From the NCBI GenBank assembly GCA_024233305.1, contig JACKPV010000031.1, forward strand, positions 186,001 to 250,000: a stretch of DNA of 64,000 nt, given 5' to 3'. Below, in pieces: positions 43,370 to 53,141 of this stretch. The DNA comes from Verrucomicrobiales bacterium. Its GTDB lineage: Bacteria; Verrucomicrobiota; Verrucomicrobiia; Limisphaerales; J093. The notes under the pieces are model-generated. The model was given only the letters and a program-made list of their open reading frames with translations, was not told where the DNA came from and made no database searches. The translations under genes and the position numbers were made by a program. Numbering within the stretch: the first letter of the stretch is position 1; every line of letters begins with the position of its first letter.

Positions 43370-44235
43370 GTCTCCACCGCGAGGCCGGTGCGGGACCGGA
43401 TCTGTGCCGCCTTGGCTTCAAGCTCCTCGGGCTCGAGGCGCGTGGCCCACGGTTCGGGGGTGGGCCGGGCGATGGTGTAAGCATGCACCGCGAGGATTTG
43501 CCCGCCGCTCGCCCGCAGGTCGTTCAACCGCCGGCAGTAAGCCTCCAGTTCCGCCGCGGACATCGCCACCCCGTGCAGTTTGAAAAACAGGGTCTGGATC
43601 ACGATGGGGCGCCGGCGGGCGGTCTCGAGCAGGTTCGAGAGAATCCGCTCGAAACGGACATGGCTGCGGTTGACCTGGCGATAGTAGTCCTCCGTGCCGG
43701 CATCCAGCTTGCCCCAGATTTCACCCTGGTTGCCGTCCATGATTTCGAGCCCGCGCCGGACGCTTGCCTTATCCAGACCGGCGGCGTCGGTGATCAGGAC
43801 GATCTTGGTTTCCGGCAATCGCTCGGCCTGCTTGACCCGCGCCACGAGCGCCACGCAGTCGTCGAAGTTCGGAATCATCGTCGGTTCGCCGTCGCCGCTG
43901 AAGGCGATGTCGCGAACCCGCCGCGTCAGTTCGGCCGCTTCCGCAAACTTGGGATCGGCCCCCAAACTCCCGTCCTTCGCGCTGCGGATCACGGCGGTCA
44001 GTTCCGCTTCCAACTGCGGCAGGTCGACGCGGTCGGCGCGCCCGGGGGTGCGGCGGTCGACTTCGCAGTAAACGCAGTCGAAATTGCAGCGTTTGTCGGG
44101 GTTCAGGTTGACGCCAATCGACAGGCCGCCCGAACGCCGCGAAATCACCGGGTAGACGAAAACGAAGTCGTGATAGGTGCGGGAATGATCCTTCACGGAA
44201 GTCCAGTCACTGGAAACGGTCTGCTTGTCAGCCAC
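43360..44235 (-). CDS. Radical SAM protein
   Basis: A 291-residue enzyme with the CNFDCVYC cluster motif near residue 50 (CxxxCxxC for the 4Fe-4S centre) and a glycine-rich FSGDGEPTM further on, as in the group that includes wyosine-type and related enzymes. The C-terminus (TGLAVETYC) ends in Cys. It has no auxiliary-cluster cysteine array, so it is probably not a sulfatase-maturing anSME. The substrate is unknown. It begins 97 bp from the divergent sulfatase gene, which could suggest a link, but no clear functional tie is visible. Confidence 0.85.
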   Translation of the reverse strand: MADKQTVSSDWTSVKDHSRTYHDFVFVYPVISRRSGGLSIGVNLNPDKRCNFDCVYCEVDRRTPGRADRVDLPQLEAELTAVIRSAKDGSLGADPKFAEAAELTRRVRDIAFSGDGEPTMIPNFDDCVALVARVKQAERLPETKIVLITDAAGLDKASVRRGLEIMDGNQGEIWGKLDAGTEDYYRQVNRSHVRFERILSNLLETARRRPIVIQTLFFKLHGVAMSAAELEAYCRRLNDLRASGGQILAVHAYTIARPTPEPWATRLEPEELEAKAAQIRSRTGLAVETYC

Positions 44236-44332
44236 GGCAGCAATCTAGCGGATGTCCCGCGGCGGGCAAAGCGCAACGTCGCGCCGGCCGGGCAGGCTTG
44301 ATCCCATGGGCGCGCCGGTCGCAGGATGCGGC

Positions 44333-45817
44333 ATGCACAAGCCGACGAATCCGCGCCGTGCACGGCCCACCCTCCTGCTGGCGCTCCACCTGTTCGCGCT
44401 CCCCTTCGCCGCGGCCGCTCCCGCGGGCAACCGGGCTGTTTCTCCGCGCCCGAATTTCGTCTTCTTTCTCGTCGACGACCTGGGCTGGGCGGATCTGGGC
44501 ACGTATGGCAGCCGGTTTCACGAGACGCCGAACATCGACGCCCTCGCGGCGTCCGGGATGAAATTCGAGCAGGCCTATGCTGCGGGTTCGGTTTGTTCGC
44601 CGACCCGGGCCAGCATCATGACGGGGCGCCATCCAGTGCGGGTGGACATCACCGACTGGATCCCGGGCATGGAAGCCTCCCGCGCGCCCAAGCCGCGCTT
44701 CCAGCAAGTCACGGACGCCGATCACCTGGCGCTCGAAGAAGTCACGCTGGCCGAGGCCCTGCGCGAGACCGGTTACCAGACCTTCTTCGCCGGCAAATGG
44801 CATCTCGGCGGCGACGGCTTCCTGCCGACCGATCAGGGCTTCGACATCAACATCGGCGGCCACGACAAGGGCTCGCCTCCGGGCGGCTACTACGCGCCCT
44901 ACAAGAACCCCTACCTGCAGGCCAAACAGGACGGCGAATACCTGACGGAACGGCTCACCGCAGAGAGCGTGCGCTTCCTCGAAAAACGCGATGCCGCCCG
45001 CCCCTTCCTGCTCTACCTCGCCTACTACAACGTGCACACCCCGATCCAGGCCTATCGGAAGCGGGTCGGGCATTTCGAGGAAAAGGCGACGGCGATGTTT
45101 GACGGCCCCGCGGACGTACTTGCGGAACGCCGCGGCAAATCCCGCACCCGCCAGGACCGGCCGGATTACGCCTCGATGGTGGCCGCTGTAGACGACAGCG
45201 TGGGCGCGATCTTGAAATCCCTCGAGGACCTGGAACTTGCGGACAACACCGTGGTCTTCTTCTTCTCGGACAACGGCGGTCTCTGCACGGTGGGCAACCC
45301 GGGGCCGACCACGAATCTGCCGTTGCGTTCCGGCAAGGGCTGGCTCTACGAGGGCGGCATTCGCGAACCGCTGCTCGTGCGCGCGCCCGGCTTGACACGT
45401 CCCGGAAGCATTTGTCGCGCCCCGGTCGTGAGCATGGATTTCTTCCCCACCATGCTCGAACTGGCCGGCCTCCCACTGCGCCCCGAACTCCATGCCGACG
45501 GGCAGAGTCTGGTGCCGTTCCTTCGCGGCCGGGCGCCGGTGGTCGAACGGACCCTTTGCTGGCATTACCCGCATTACCACGGCTCGACGTGGACCCCAGG
45601 GGCAGCCATCCGCGACGGCGACTGGAAGCTGATCGAGTTTTACGAGTTCGATGAAGTCGAACTCTACAATCTGCACGACGACCCCGGCGAACGGGACGAG
45701 TTGGGCGCAACGAACCCGGCGAAGCGGGACGAACTCCGGGCGAGACTCCGGCGGTGGCAGGAACGCCTGGGGGCGCGGATGCCGGCGCTCAACCCGGGAT
45801 TCGCTCCGGGGAGCTGA
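44333..45817 (+). CDS. Secreted sulfatase (type I, Cys-type)
   Basis: A 494-residue alkaline-phosphatase-superfamily sulfatase. I chose the start at 44333 (MHKPTNPRRARPTLLLALHL...) as it leads into a signal peptide; an ATG at 44306 is possible. VDDLGWADLG supplies the calcium ligands, and CSPTRASIMTGRHP is the signature whose Cys must be converted to formylglycine. Further ligands lie in FFFSDNGG. Such enzymes remove sulfate from polysaccharides or glycosaminoglycans. The window has several secreted carbohydrate-active proteins, which fits such a diet. Confidence 0.92.
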   Translation: MHKPTNPRRARPTLLLALHLFALPFAAAAPAGNRAVSPRPNFVFFLVDDLGWADLGTYGSRFHETPNIDALAASGMKFEQAYAAGSVCSPTRASIMTGRHPVRVDITDWIPGMEASRAPKPRFQQVTDADHLALEEVTLAEALRETGYQTFFAGKWHLGGDGFLPTDQGFDINIGGHDKGSPPGGYYAPYKNPYLQAKQDGEYLTERLTAESVRFLEKRDAARPFLLYLAYYNVHTPIQAYRKRVGHFEEKATAMFDGPADVLAERRGKSRTRQDRPDYASMVAAVDDSVGAILKSLEDLELADNTVVFFFSDNGGLCTVGNPGPTTNLPLRSGKGWLYEGGIREPLLVRAPGLTRPGSICRAPVVSMDFFPTMLELAGLPLRPELHADGQSLVPFLRGRAPVVERTLCWHYPHYHGSTWTPGAAIRDGDWKLIEFYEFDEVELYNLHDDPGERDELGATNPAKRDELRARLRRWQERLGARMPALNPGFAPGS

Positions 45818-45858
45818 CCCGGAATTGCACGGGCGGAAAGCGTTGATCGGCGGTGCCG

Positions 45859-46695
45859 CTACTTGCGGCGCGTCGAGCGGTCCATGAGCCAGAACATGTC
45901 CTGATTGTTCGGCGAGGACACGTTGAGGTTGAGTTCCTGGCCGGGACGCAACGGCGGCGTCGTCCGCGAGTCCGCCCACTTCTTGATCTCGGAATGCCCG
46001 TCGGCGAAGGACAACCCCGCGGCGCCGTTGTGGTAGCTGGCAGGATAATCGACGATCCGCCAGGACTGGGGCGCGTCCGGATAACCGGTCATGCCGACCA
46101 CGAATTCACCGTCGTTGATGCTGTCCTCGCGTTCGTCGAGGAACACCCACGTGCGCGTCGGCCCGGGCTCGGTGAGATCGCTCGTCTTGTAGTAGACGCG
46201 GAACCCGCCCCCGAACGCCTCGACGTCGGTCGAGTTGAACCAGGCGTTCATCGCGATGCTCCGCACCCGGGGGCGGGTGGCCCCGTCGACCTTGACGGCG
46301 CTCTTGTCGGCAGGGCATTTCCAGATGCCCTCGTTGTTGCCGCAGTAGCTCCAGAGCAGGCTCTTGTGGATGTCCTGTTCCACGTCCCAGTTGCTGCGGT
46401 TGTTCGGATTGAAATTGAGATTGCCGTTCACCCACTGGCCCGGCCCGTAGGAGGGCGGCACACGTTCCTGGAAATCGTCGATGTAAAACTGCCACGCCAG
46501 CATCATCTGCCGGCCGTTGTTGAGGCAGGCGATCCCCTGGGCCTTCGCCTTGGCGCGCGAAAGCGCCGGCAGCAGCATCCCCGCCAGGATGGCGATGATG
46601 GCAATGACGACGAGAAGTTCGATGAGGGTGAAGCCGCCCTTGGACTCAGGGCGGAACCGCCTCCCGCAAGCCGTGTCGGATTTCATGCGAAACAT
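45859..46695 (-). CDS. Prepilin-type protein (H-X9-DG family)
   Basis: A 278-residue protein with a class III-type leader and helix: FTLIELLVVIAIIAILAGM after the basic MKSDTACGRRFRPESKGG. The cut is expected before FTLIE. The C-terminus has YHNGAAGLSFADGHSE, the H-X9-DG ending found throughout Verrucomicrobiota and Planctomycetota. The alternative start at 46686 (MKSD) is as good as 46695. It is probably exported and held as a surface pseudopilin. It may use the GspE/GspF machinery encoded at 20-24.5 kb, though this is only inference. Confidence 0.85.
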   Translation of the reverse strand: MFRMKSDTACGRRFRPESKGGFTLIELLVVIAIIAILAGMLLPALSRAKAKAQGIACLNNGRQMMLAWQFYIDDFQERVPPSYGPGQWVNGNLNFNPNNRSNWDVEQDIHKSLLWSYCGNNEGIWKCPADKSAVKVDGATRPRVRSIAMNAWFNSTDVEAFGGGFRVYYKTSDLTEPGPTRTWVFLDEREDSINDGEFVVGMTGYPDAPQSWRIVDYPASYHNGAAGLSFADGHSEIKKWADSRTTPPLRPGQELNLNVSSPNNQDMFWLMDRSTRRK

Positions 46696-46938
46696 CAGTT
46701 GATCAGAGCGAATGCGGCGACCCTACGTCGCCCGTCGGACGGCAGCAAATGGTATTTTCCGGGCTTGGCGCCGGTGCCCGGAGCGCCTGAAGACGCGGTT
46801 CACCGGGTCCGCTTCCAGGACGTTCCCGGTCCGCCGCGGTCCAACCTGACGGACGACGGCGCGAACCGGCGGCGGCGCCTCCGGCAGATCGGATGAAAAA
46901 GAACCCGGACGGCGGGTTTGTTTCCGTGGAATGCGCAA

Positions 46939-47442
46939 ATGGAGTCAAACGCGATCAACGAACTCGGTCAGTTGTTCGAGCAGGAGGCGGGGGCGCTGGT
47001 CCTCTATGCGCGACAATGGCTCGAGTGCCACGCTGCGGAGGATGCCGTGCAGGATGCCTTCATTGATCTCGTAAACTGCCGGCGCCCACCGCCCCACCCG
47101 AAGCCCTGGCTCTATCGCGCGGTGCGCTACCGGGCGCTGAAATCGCTGCGCACCGACCGCCGCCGCGGGCGCCGCGAGGCCCGGGTGACCGAAGCAGCCG
47201 AATCGCTCATCGAAGGCGGTCCCGCCGACGCCATCGACGCCCACGAGGCCGGGCAGGCGCTCGCCGGACTGCCGCCCGAGGATCGCGAGATCATTACCCT
47301 GCGCATCTGGGGAGGTCTCACCCTCGAGCAAATCGCCGGGATCACCGAAAGCTCCGTCGCCACCGTGTTCCGACGATACCGGGCCGGACTCGATCAACTC
47401 CGCCAACGACTGGAACCAACATGCAAGACCTCCCCTCATTGA
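46939..47442 (+). CDS. ECF-type RNA polymerase sigma factor
   Basis: A 167-residue sigma-70 family protein. Region 2 is seen in AEDAVQDAFIDLVN and WLYRAVRYRALKSLR; region 4 in LPPEDREIITLRIWGGLTLEQIA with its HTH. The start at 46939 (MESNAINELG) is the one that aligns with family N-termini; an earlier in-frame ATG adds seven residues. It is the first gene of a four-gene operon: the next gene overlaps its end by 22 bp. It should direct transcription of its own operon in response to an envelope or nutrient signal. Confidence 0.9.
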   Translation: MESNAINELGQLFEQEAGALVLYARQWLECHAAEDAVQDAFIDLVNCRRPPPHPKPWLYRAVRYRALKSLRTDRRRGRREARVTEAAESLIEGGPADAIDAHEAGQALAGLPPEDREIITLRIWGGLTLEQIAGITESSVATVFRRYRAGLDQLRQRLEPTCKTSPH

Positions 47443-47945
47443 GTCCGAACGAACGGGAACTCGAAGCCCGCCTCGGACGGCTGCATCCCGCGTCCCCCGC
47501 AATCCGCCGCGACGCGCTGATGTTCCGGGCAGGCCAGGCCGCCGGCCAGCGGCTGGCCCGGCGGTGGCGGGTTGCGACAATGACCCTGCTGGCCTGTGGT
47601 CTGGTCGCTGGATGGCCCCGTCCTGCCTTCCGAAACGGCGCGGACACGCGTCAACGCCTGGTCTCCGCCACGACTTCCTCACCGCCCGCCCCCGCCGTGA
47701 CTTACCCGGCGCCCGCCGGAACGCTGCCCGTGGTGGCGTCGGTTCCGCTCCCGCGGCGCGCCGTGGCCCACTACTTGTTGCTGCGCGAACAGGTCGTCCG
47801 CGAAGGCCTCGAAGCCCTGCCGTCGGTCCGCTGGGCGCCTTTGCCCGAGGCGGCCCTGATGACCGCCGGCGCCTGGCGCCCGCGCGGCGCGGAAGCAGCT
47901 CCCCTTTGGCCGGACAATCCCAACGAAAGGAGAAAACGATCATGA
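47421..47945 (+). CDS. Putative anti-sigma factor / single-pass membrane protein
   Basis: A 174-residue protein that overlaps the sigma gene by 22 bp and whose stop overlaps the next start (ATGA at 47942-47945). One membrane helix is visible (VATMTLLACGLVAGW) with a ~48-residue cytoplasmic part before it (LSPNERELEARLGRLHPA) and a Pro-rich outer part. It lacks the zinc anti-sigma HxxxCxxC motif. Its position and topology suggest an anti-sigma protein that holds the sigma factor at the membrane; the sequence alone does not prove this. Confidence 0.6.
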   Translation: MQDLPSLSPNERELEARLGRLHPASPAIRRDALMFRAGQAAGQRLARRWRVATMTLLACGLVAGWPRPAFRNGADTRQRLVSATTSSPPAPAVTYPAPAGTLPVVASVPLPRRAVAHYLLLREQVVREGLEALPSVRWAPLPEAALMTAGAWRPRGAEAAPLWPDNPNERRKRS

Positions 47946-49372
47946 AGACTTCACTTCAACCCAAGCCCCACCGGCTGGCCCTCGGCCTGGCGGCTCTGGC
48001 GGCGGGCTCCGCGCTGGCAGTCGCCGGTGAGCGCGGCCCGGTCCGCTTCACCGTGGATCCCATGGGCGAACCGGTGCCCGCCCTGCGTTACACCCTGGTG
48101 GACGAGAAGATCGACCAGACCCCCGGCAACGCCGCCCTCGCCTATCAACGCGTGGCCCGGATGCTGGCCGCGGACAAGACCTGGACCGAACAGAAGGACC
48201 AATGGACGGACTGGCTCGGCATGCCGCTTGCCGATTTCCCCCCCGACGCCGTTCGCCAACTGCTGGACCAGCATCGGAACAACCTCGAGCAACTGCTGAA
48301 GGCCACGCGCTACGAGCAATGCGACTGGGGCACACGCATCCGGGAGGAGGGCTTCAGCGCCCTGTTACCCCATCTGGCCGAGTTGCGGGGAACTGCACGG
48401 CTGCTGGCGTTGGACATCCGCCGGCTCGTTCGCGAAGGCCGCTATGACGAGGCCGTCGTCCGACTGCGGGCCGGCATGACGCTGGCCCGCCACGCGGCCG
48501 CCGGGGACCTGCTGATCGAGGGGCTCGTCGGCGTGGCCATCGCCAACACCATGCTGGACCGCATCGAGGAGATGATCAGCCAGCCGGACGCCCCGAACCT
48601 CTATTGGGCGCTCGCCGACCTTCCGCCGGGCTATCTCAGCGCCTGGCAATCCACCCGCTGGGAGCGCAGTTGCGTTTACGTCGAACTCCCCTTGCTCCGG
48701 TTCGCTTCCGACCAAGCCGTAACCGCCGACGATTTCCGGCGCGCCATCAGCGACTTCCAAAGCCTCGCCGGCGGCGACGTCCGCCCGGGATGGCTGCCCC
48801 CCGAGGAAGCACAGGCCCTGCACGCGGCCGGCATCGGACTCGCCGCCTACCCGCGCGCCTGTCAGCAACTCATCGCCCGCGGAAGATCCGCCGAAGAGGT
48901 GCAGCAGATGTCCGTGGCCCGGGTCCTGACCACCTACATCGGCGAATCCTATGCCATCCTGCGCGACGACCTGTTCAAGTGGTTCGCGCTCCCGTACCAG
49001 CAGGCGCGCAGGGGCATCGAGCAGGCAGACGCGGATCTCCAAAAGGCGATCGTGAACGATCCCGTGGGATCGATCATTCCCCGCCTCGTGTTGCCCTCGC
49101 TGAACCGGGTGTTGGACCGGTTCGTTGATTTGGACCGCCGTCTGGCTGCCCTGCGATGCGTCGAAGCAATCCGGGCCCACGCCGTCGGTTTGGAAGGAGA
49201 ACTGCCGACGTCCCTTGCGGAGCTGCGACCGTTGCCCGCGCCGCTGGATCCCGTCACCGGCGCGCCGTTCGGTTATCGAATCGAAGCGGCCACCGCTCAT
49301 CTCGAAAGCCCGAAGGCCCCCGACGGCGAGCGGCCCGGCGCCTTGGAATACCTGATCACCTTGCGGCCATGA
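47942..49372 (+). CDS. Exported helical protein of unknown function
   Basis: A 476-residue protein with a signal peptide (MKTSLQPKPHRLALGLAALAAG...). The body is helical (DIRRLVREGRYDEAVVRLRA, LIEGLVGVAIANTML) and the C-terminal part (VEAIRAHAVGLEGELPTSL, DPVTGAPFGY) recalls the pseudopilin-like ending of verrucomicrobial proteins such as the partial gene at the left edge. No function is known. It is translated in coupling with both neighbours and should be expressed by the operon's sigma factor. Confidence 0.65.
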   Translation: MKTSLQPKPHRLALGLAALAAGSALAVAGERGPVRFTVDPMGEPVPALRYTLVDEKIDQTPGNAALAYQRVARMLAADKTWTEQKDQWTDWLGMPLADFPPDAVRQLLDQHRNNLEQLLKATRYEQCDWGTRIREEGFSALLPHLAELRGTARLLALDIRRLVREGRYDEAVVRLRAGMTLARHAAAGDLLIEGLVGVAIANTMLDRIEEMISQPDAPNLYWALADLPPGYLSAWQSTRWERSCVYVELPLLRFASDQAVTADDFRRAISDFQSLAGGDVRPGWLPPEEAQALHAAGIGLAAYPRACQQLIARGRSAEEVQQMSVARVLTTYIGESYAILRDDLFKWFALPYQQARRGIEQADADLQKAIVNDPVGSIIPRLVLPSLNRVLDRFVDLDRRLAALRCVEAIRAHAVGLEGELPTSLAELRPLPAPLDPVTGAPFGYRIEAATAHLESPKAPDGERPGALEYLITLRP

Positions 49373-49419
49373 AACCCGCTGCTTCCCCCCGCCTCATCGA
49401 GGCCATCCGAGGAAAAACC

Positions 49420-50757
49420 ATGAAAACGCTTCCCTTCACCGTTCTGCTTTCGCTCGCGACGGGACTGATTCAGCCGGCCAGCGCCGCGCTCCCTGAACCG
49501 ATTGCGACCTTCGCCGACGAATACACGGTCTGCGTCTCGCGTATCGATCCGGAAAGGCTCGATCTCCAGGCTTGGACCGACGCGATCCTCGATGCCGCCC
49601 CCGACCAGCGAACCGCACTGGCCGAACCGCTGGGACAGTTCGTGCGAGTCGCCCGGACCTGGCTCGACCAATTCCGCGCCGCGGGCGGCCGGAACATCCA
49701 CGCCCTGCTGAGTTTGAGTTATCTGGGCACCGAACCGCCCGTGCTTCTGATCGCTACCGTCGCTCCCGGCGGTGACGCCGCCCGGCTGCAAGATGTCCTC
49801 GCGCCCATTGCCAGGGAACTCCACGCCGAGAGCCGGGTCTTGTCCGGCTGCGTCGCGATAGCCCCGGCGGGGGTCTGGAGGCTGCGCGAATCGTCGTCCC
49901 TTCGACCGCCGTCGGCGCGGCTGGCCGAGGCGCTGGCCGATTCGGAGCCGGCGCTGGCGACGGTGACTTTCGCTCCATACGCTGAGGCTTCCCGGGTGCT
50001 GGAGGAGTTGATGCCGCGTCTGCCAATGGTGGTCGGCGGGGGTTCGAGCACGATGTTGGGTCAAGGGGTGCATTGGGCGAAACTCACCCTCCAACCGCCG
50101 CCCGCTGTCGCCCTCGAAGCGATGGTGCGCTCGCGGGATGGCGCCGCAGCGGCGGCCTTGCAGGAAATCTGCCAACGCGGCCTCAACGCAATCGGTACGA
50201 TTCCCGAAGTCCGCCACCAGGCCGCTGCGTGGCCGGACATCCAGACCGCCCTGACTCCGGTCGTCGACGGGAATTCGCTCCGGGTCCAACTCGGTCGGGA
50301 ACAACTCACCACCATCGCGCGCCAACTGCTGGCCCCGGCGCTCACGGACGCGAGGCGGAAGGCCGCGCGGATCATGGTGTTGAACCAGCTCAAACAGCTC
50401 GCCCTGGGCCTGATCATGTACGCCGACGATCATCAACAACAGCTCCCGGCCCACTTGGTGGACATCCTGCCGTATATCGGCACGGCCAACGTGCTGCTGG
50501 CGCCGAATTCAGCGGTCGAACCCCCCGCCGACCTCCAGCAACAGGATCGCGCGGCTCAGGTGGCCTGGGTGGACGCGCACAGCCCGTTCATCCTCCACCT
50601 CCGCGAAGTCGCCATGAAGTCCATCCAATCGCCCTCAACAACGCTCCTGGTCTATCAGAAAACGGACACGGCGATTGACGGCCAAGTGGGCGCCGCGTTC
50701 GCCGACGGCCACGCCGAACTCATGTCCGCGCAGAAACTCGCGGAGAAGTTGAAGTAG
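49420..50757 (+). CDS. Exported protein with pseudopilin-like C-terminus
   Basis: A 445-residue protein. I chose the ATG at 49420 since GAGGAAAAACC just upstream is a strong ribosome-binding site and the start opens a signal peptide (MKTLPFTVLLSLATGLIQPA); an ATG at 49369 overlaps the previous stop. The C-terminal 110 residues (LNQLKQLALGLIMYADDHQ, then GAAFADGHAELMS) match the end of H-X9-DG pilin-type proteins, but the prepilin helix is missing. The front part is unknown. It closes the sigma-factor operon. Confidence 0.65.
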   Translation: MKTLPFTVLLSLATGLIQPASAALPEPIATFADEYTVCVSRIDPERLDLQAWTDAILDAAPDQRTALAEPLGQFVRVARTWLDQFRAAGGRNIHALLSLSYLGTEPPVLLIATVAPGGDAARLQDVLAPIARELHAESRVLSGCVAIAPAGVWRLRESSSLRPPSARLAEALADSEPALATVTFAPYAEASRVLEELMPRLPMVVGGGSSTMLGQGVHWAKLTLQPPPAVALEAMVRSRDGAAAAALQEICQRGLNAIGTIPEVRHQAAAWPDIQTALTPVVDGNSLRVQLGREQLTTIARQLLAPALTDARRKAARIMVLNQLKQLALGLIMYADDHQQQLPAHLVDILPYIGTANVLLAPNSAVEPPADLQQQDRAAQVAWVDAHSPFILHLREVAMKSIQSPSTTLLVYQKTDTAIDGQVGAAFADGHAELMSAQKLAEKLK

Positions 50758-50952
50758 CGAAGCCGGCAACAGGGCGGACCGGCGCGTTCAAACGGACGGC
50801 TCCGCGCTCGCTCGAGCTTCATCCCGCGTCGCCCCCGGGGCTGCCCGGAGCGACGCGGACCGCGCAGAGGCGGCCGGGTTTTGGATTGCTCCCGCCGATG
50901 CTGCGGGCGAACTTCGCGGCGGAATCCGGTGGTTCCGGATGTCCCACCACGC

Positions 50953-52107
50953 ATGGAACTGACCATTTTGATGCCCTGTCTGAACGAGGCGGACACCGTG
51001 GCCAAATGCGTCCACAAGGCTCGTTCGAGCCTCGCGCGCCTCGGTCTCGAAGGGGAGGTGCTGGTCGCCGACAATGGCAGCACGGATGACTCCGCCGCCC
51101 TGGCCGAAGCCGCCGGCGCCCGGGTGGTCCACGTCGACGACCGGGGCTACGGCAGCGCCCTCATGGCAGGCATCGAGGCGGCGCGGGGCCGGTTTGTCCT
51201 GATGGGAGACGCCGATGACAGCTACGACTTCGGCGCCATCGAGCCCTTCCTGACGCAGCTGCGCGAGGGCTGGGACTTGGTGCAGGGTTGCCGCCTGCCC
51301 GCCGGCGGTGGCCGGGTGCTGGCCGGGGCCATGCCGTGGCTGCATCGGTGGATCGGCAACCCGCTGTTCACCTGGCTGGCGCGATGGTGGTTTCGGACCC
51401 CCGTGCACGACACCAATTGCGGTCTGCGCGCCTTCCGCAAGGATCTGGCGCTGCGGCTCGGTCAGCGGTGCACCGGGATGGAGTTCGCCAACGAGATGCT
51501 CATCAAGGCCAGCCTGCTGGGCGCCCGCATCACCGAGGTTCCGATCACCCTGCATCCCGACGGGCGCCAGGGACGCCGTCCCCATCTGCGGACCTTCCGG
51601 GACGGCTGGCGCACGCTGCGGTTTTACCTGCTGTTCAGTCCCCGGTGGCTCTTTCTGATGCCGGGAGCACTGCTGATCCTGGGCGGGTTGGCCGGGTGGT
51701 TCGCGGCTTCGGGCGGGCCGACAGAAGCCGGCCGCGAACCCGGCGTGAACACCGCCATCGTGGCGAGCGCCCTCCTGCTCTGCGGCTATCAATCGGTGTT
51801 GTTCGCGCTCCTGACCAAGGCCTTCGCCATCAACGAAGGGTTGCTGCCCATGGATGCGCGCATGGCGCGGTTCTTCCACTGGATGACCCTGGAACGGGGA
51901 CTCGTGGCCGGGGGCATCACCCTGATCGGCGGGTTGCTGCTGCTGGCTTGGACGACCGGTCTCGGATGGAGTCCGATCGCGACCGACACGGCATCGCCCG
52001 CCTCCCTTGCCCGCCTGACCGCGGCCGCCGGCACCCTGTGCACCCTCGGCTTCCAGACCGTCCTGTTCAGCTTCTTCGCCAGCCTGCTCGGCATGCGCCG
52101 TCGATGA
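50953..52107 (+). CDS. Family 2 glycosyltransferase (dolichol-phosphate-mannose synthase-like)
   Basis: A 384-residue membrane glycosyltransferase. The GT-A fold shows in ILMPCLNEADTVAKC, VADNGSTDDSAALA and MGDADDSYDF (DxD). After residue 235 there are four to five membrane helices (LFLMPGALLILGGLAGWF, GITLIGGLLLLAW). It should transfer a sugar onto a polyprenyl phosphate or act in surface glycan synthesis. Its stop overlaps the next start (ATGA at 52104-52107). Confidence 0.85.
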   Translation: MELTILMPCLNEADTVAKCVHKARSSLARLGLEGEVLVADNGSTDDSAALAEAAGARVVHVDDRGYGSALMAGIEAARGRFVLMGDADDSYDFGAIEPFLTQLREGWDLVQGCRLPAGGGRVLAGAMPWLHRWIGNPLFTWLARWWFRTPVHDTNCGLRAFRKDLALRLGQRCTGMEFANEMLIKASLLGARITEVPITLHPDGRQGRRPHLRTFRDGWRTLRFYLLFSPRWLFLMPGALLILGGLAGWFAASGGPTEAGREPGVNTAIVASALLLCGYQSVLFALLTKAFAINEGLLPMDARMARFFHWMTLERGLVAGGITLIGGLLLLAWTTGLGWSPIATDTASPASLARLTAAAGTLCTLGFQTVLFSFFASLLGMRRR

Positions 52108-52811
52108 AATCCCGGCCCCCTCAGGGAGAGTTCGACGCCTACGCGACCGGCTATGAAGCCGAGCTGAACCGCGGATTGAGCCTCACCGGAGAAGGTCGCG
52201 AATTCTACGCCCGCGGTCGGGTGCGTTGGACGGCTCGCTGCCTGGATCGCCGCCAGGCCCGCATCGAAGCCGTCCTTGATTTCGGCTGCGGCACGGGCGA
52301 CACCCTGCCCTTGCTGCGCGAATACCTGCGACCCCGGCGCCTGGCGGGCATCGATGTGTCGGCCCGTTCGCTGGAACTGGCGCAGCGAAAGTTCAGTGCG
52401 CCCGATTGTCGTTTCGTGACCCCGGACGAAATGGAGGCGGCCGCGGAGTCGTTCGATCTGGTCTACACCAACGGCGTCTTTCACCACATCCCGCCGACGG
52501 AGCGGCCGGCCGTTCTCGATCGCCTCCATCGCTGGCTGCGTCCCGGCGGTTGGCTGGCCTTCTGGGAGAACAACGCCTGGCATCCCGGCACCCGCTGGAT
52601 CATGAGCCGCGTGGCCTTCGATCGGGACGCCCGACCCTTCGGCGCCGCCCGCGCCCGGCGCCTTCTCCGCAACGCGGGATTCGAGATCGTGGAAACCGAC
52701 TTCCTGTTCGTCTTTCCGCGGGCACTGGGCTGGCTGCGACCCGCGGAATCCCTGCTCTGCCGGTTGCCGCTCGGCGGCCAATACCAGGTCCTTGCCCGCC
52801 GCCCGGTCTGA
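52104..52811 (+). CDS. Class I SAM-dependent methyltransferase
   Basis: A 235-residue methyltransferase with VLDFGCGTGDTLPLL (motif I), IDVSARSLELAQ (motif II) and FDLVYTNGVFHHI (motif IV). It resembles UbiE/Tam-type enzymes, substrate unknown. Coupled by ATGA overlap to the glycosyltransferase, it may methylate the same lipid-linked sugar. The TGA stop at 52809-52811 coincides with the left end of element C copy 3. Confidence 0.85.
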   Translation: MKSRPPQGEFDAYATGYEAELNRGLSLTGEGREFYARGRVRWTARCLDRRQARIEAVLDFGCGTGDTLPLLREYLRPRRLAGIDVSARSLELAQRKFSAPDCRFVTPDEMEAAAESFDLVYTNGVFHHIPPTERPAVLDRLHRWLRPGGWLAFWENNAWHPGTRWIMSRVAFDRDARPFGAARARRLLRNAGFEIVETDFLFVFPRALGWLRPAESLLCRLPLGGQYQVLARRPV

Positions 52812-53007
52812 GCGGTGACCCTTCCGCAACTCGTCGCCGCCGACGTGTCGTCAGCGCATGATTCAGTGGGGATACGGCCGTCTGCCGCGGAGCGCGACGA
52901 TTCACCCGAACGTAAGCCCCGGTCGGAACCAGCGAAACCGCACAAGCCCCCGCAGCTCAGCGCCAACTACACGTCGGCGGCCACCGCGTGTTGATTCGAT
53001 ACGGCTG
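52811..53007. repeat. Element C copy 3
   Basis: Left end TGAGCGGTGACCCTTCCGCA overlaps the methyltransferase stop. The inner arm is GTCGCCGCCGACGTGTCGTC; the right arm AACTACACGTCGGCGGCC is followed by TTGATTCGATACGGCT. The remainder to 53141 has no feature I can name. Confidence 0.65.
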
Positions 53008-53141
53008 CGCTCCGGCGCCCCGCTCCTACCGCCGATGACCTCGGTACGCCCTGGGGAGGACCATCGCCTGCGGGAGAGCGCCAGGCGGACCTGGATGAGG
53101 GGCGACGCGTTGCCCCAAGGTCCCCCGGGGCAACGGAACAG

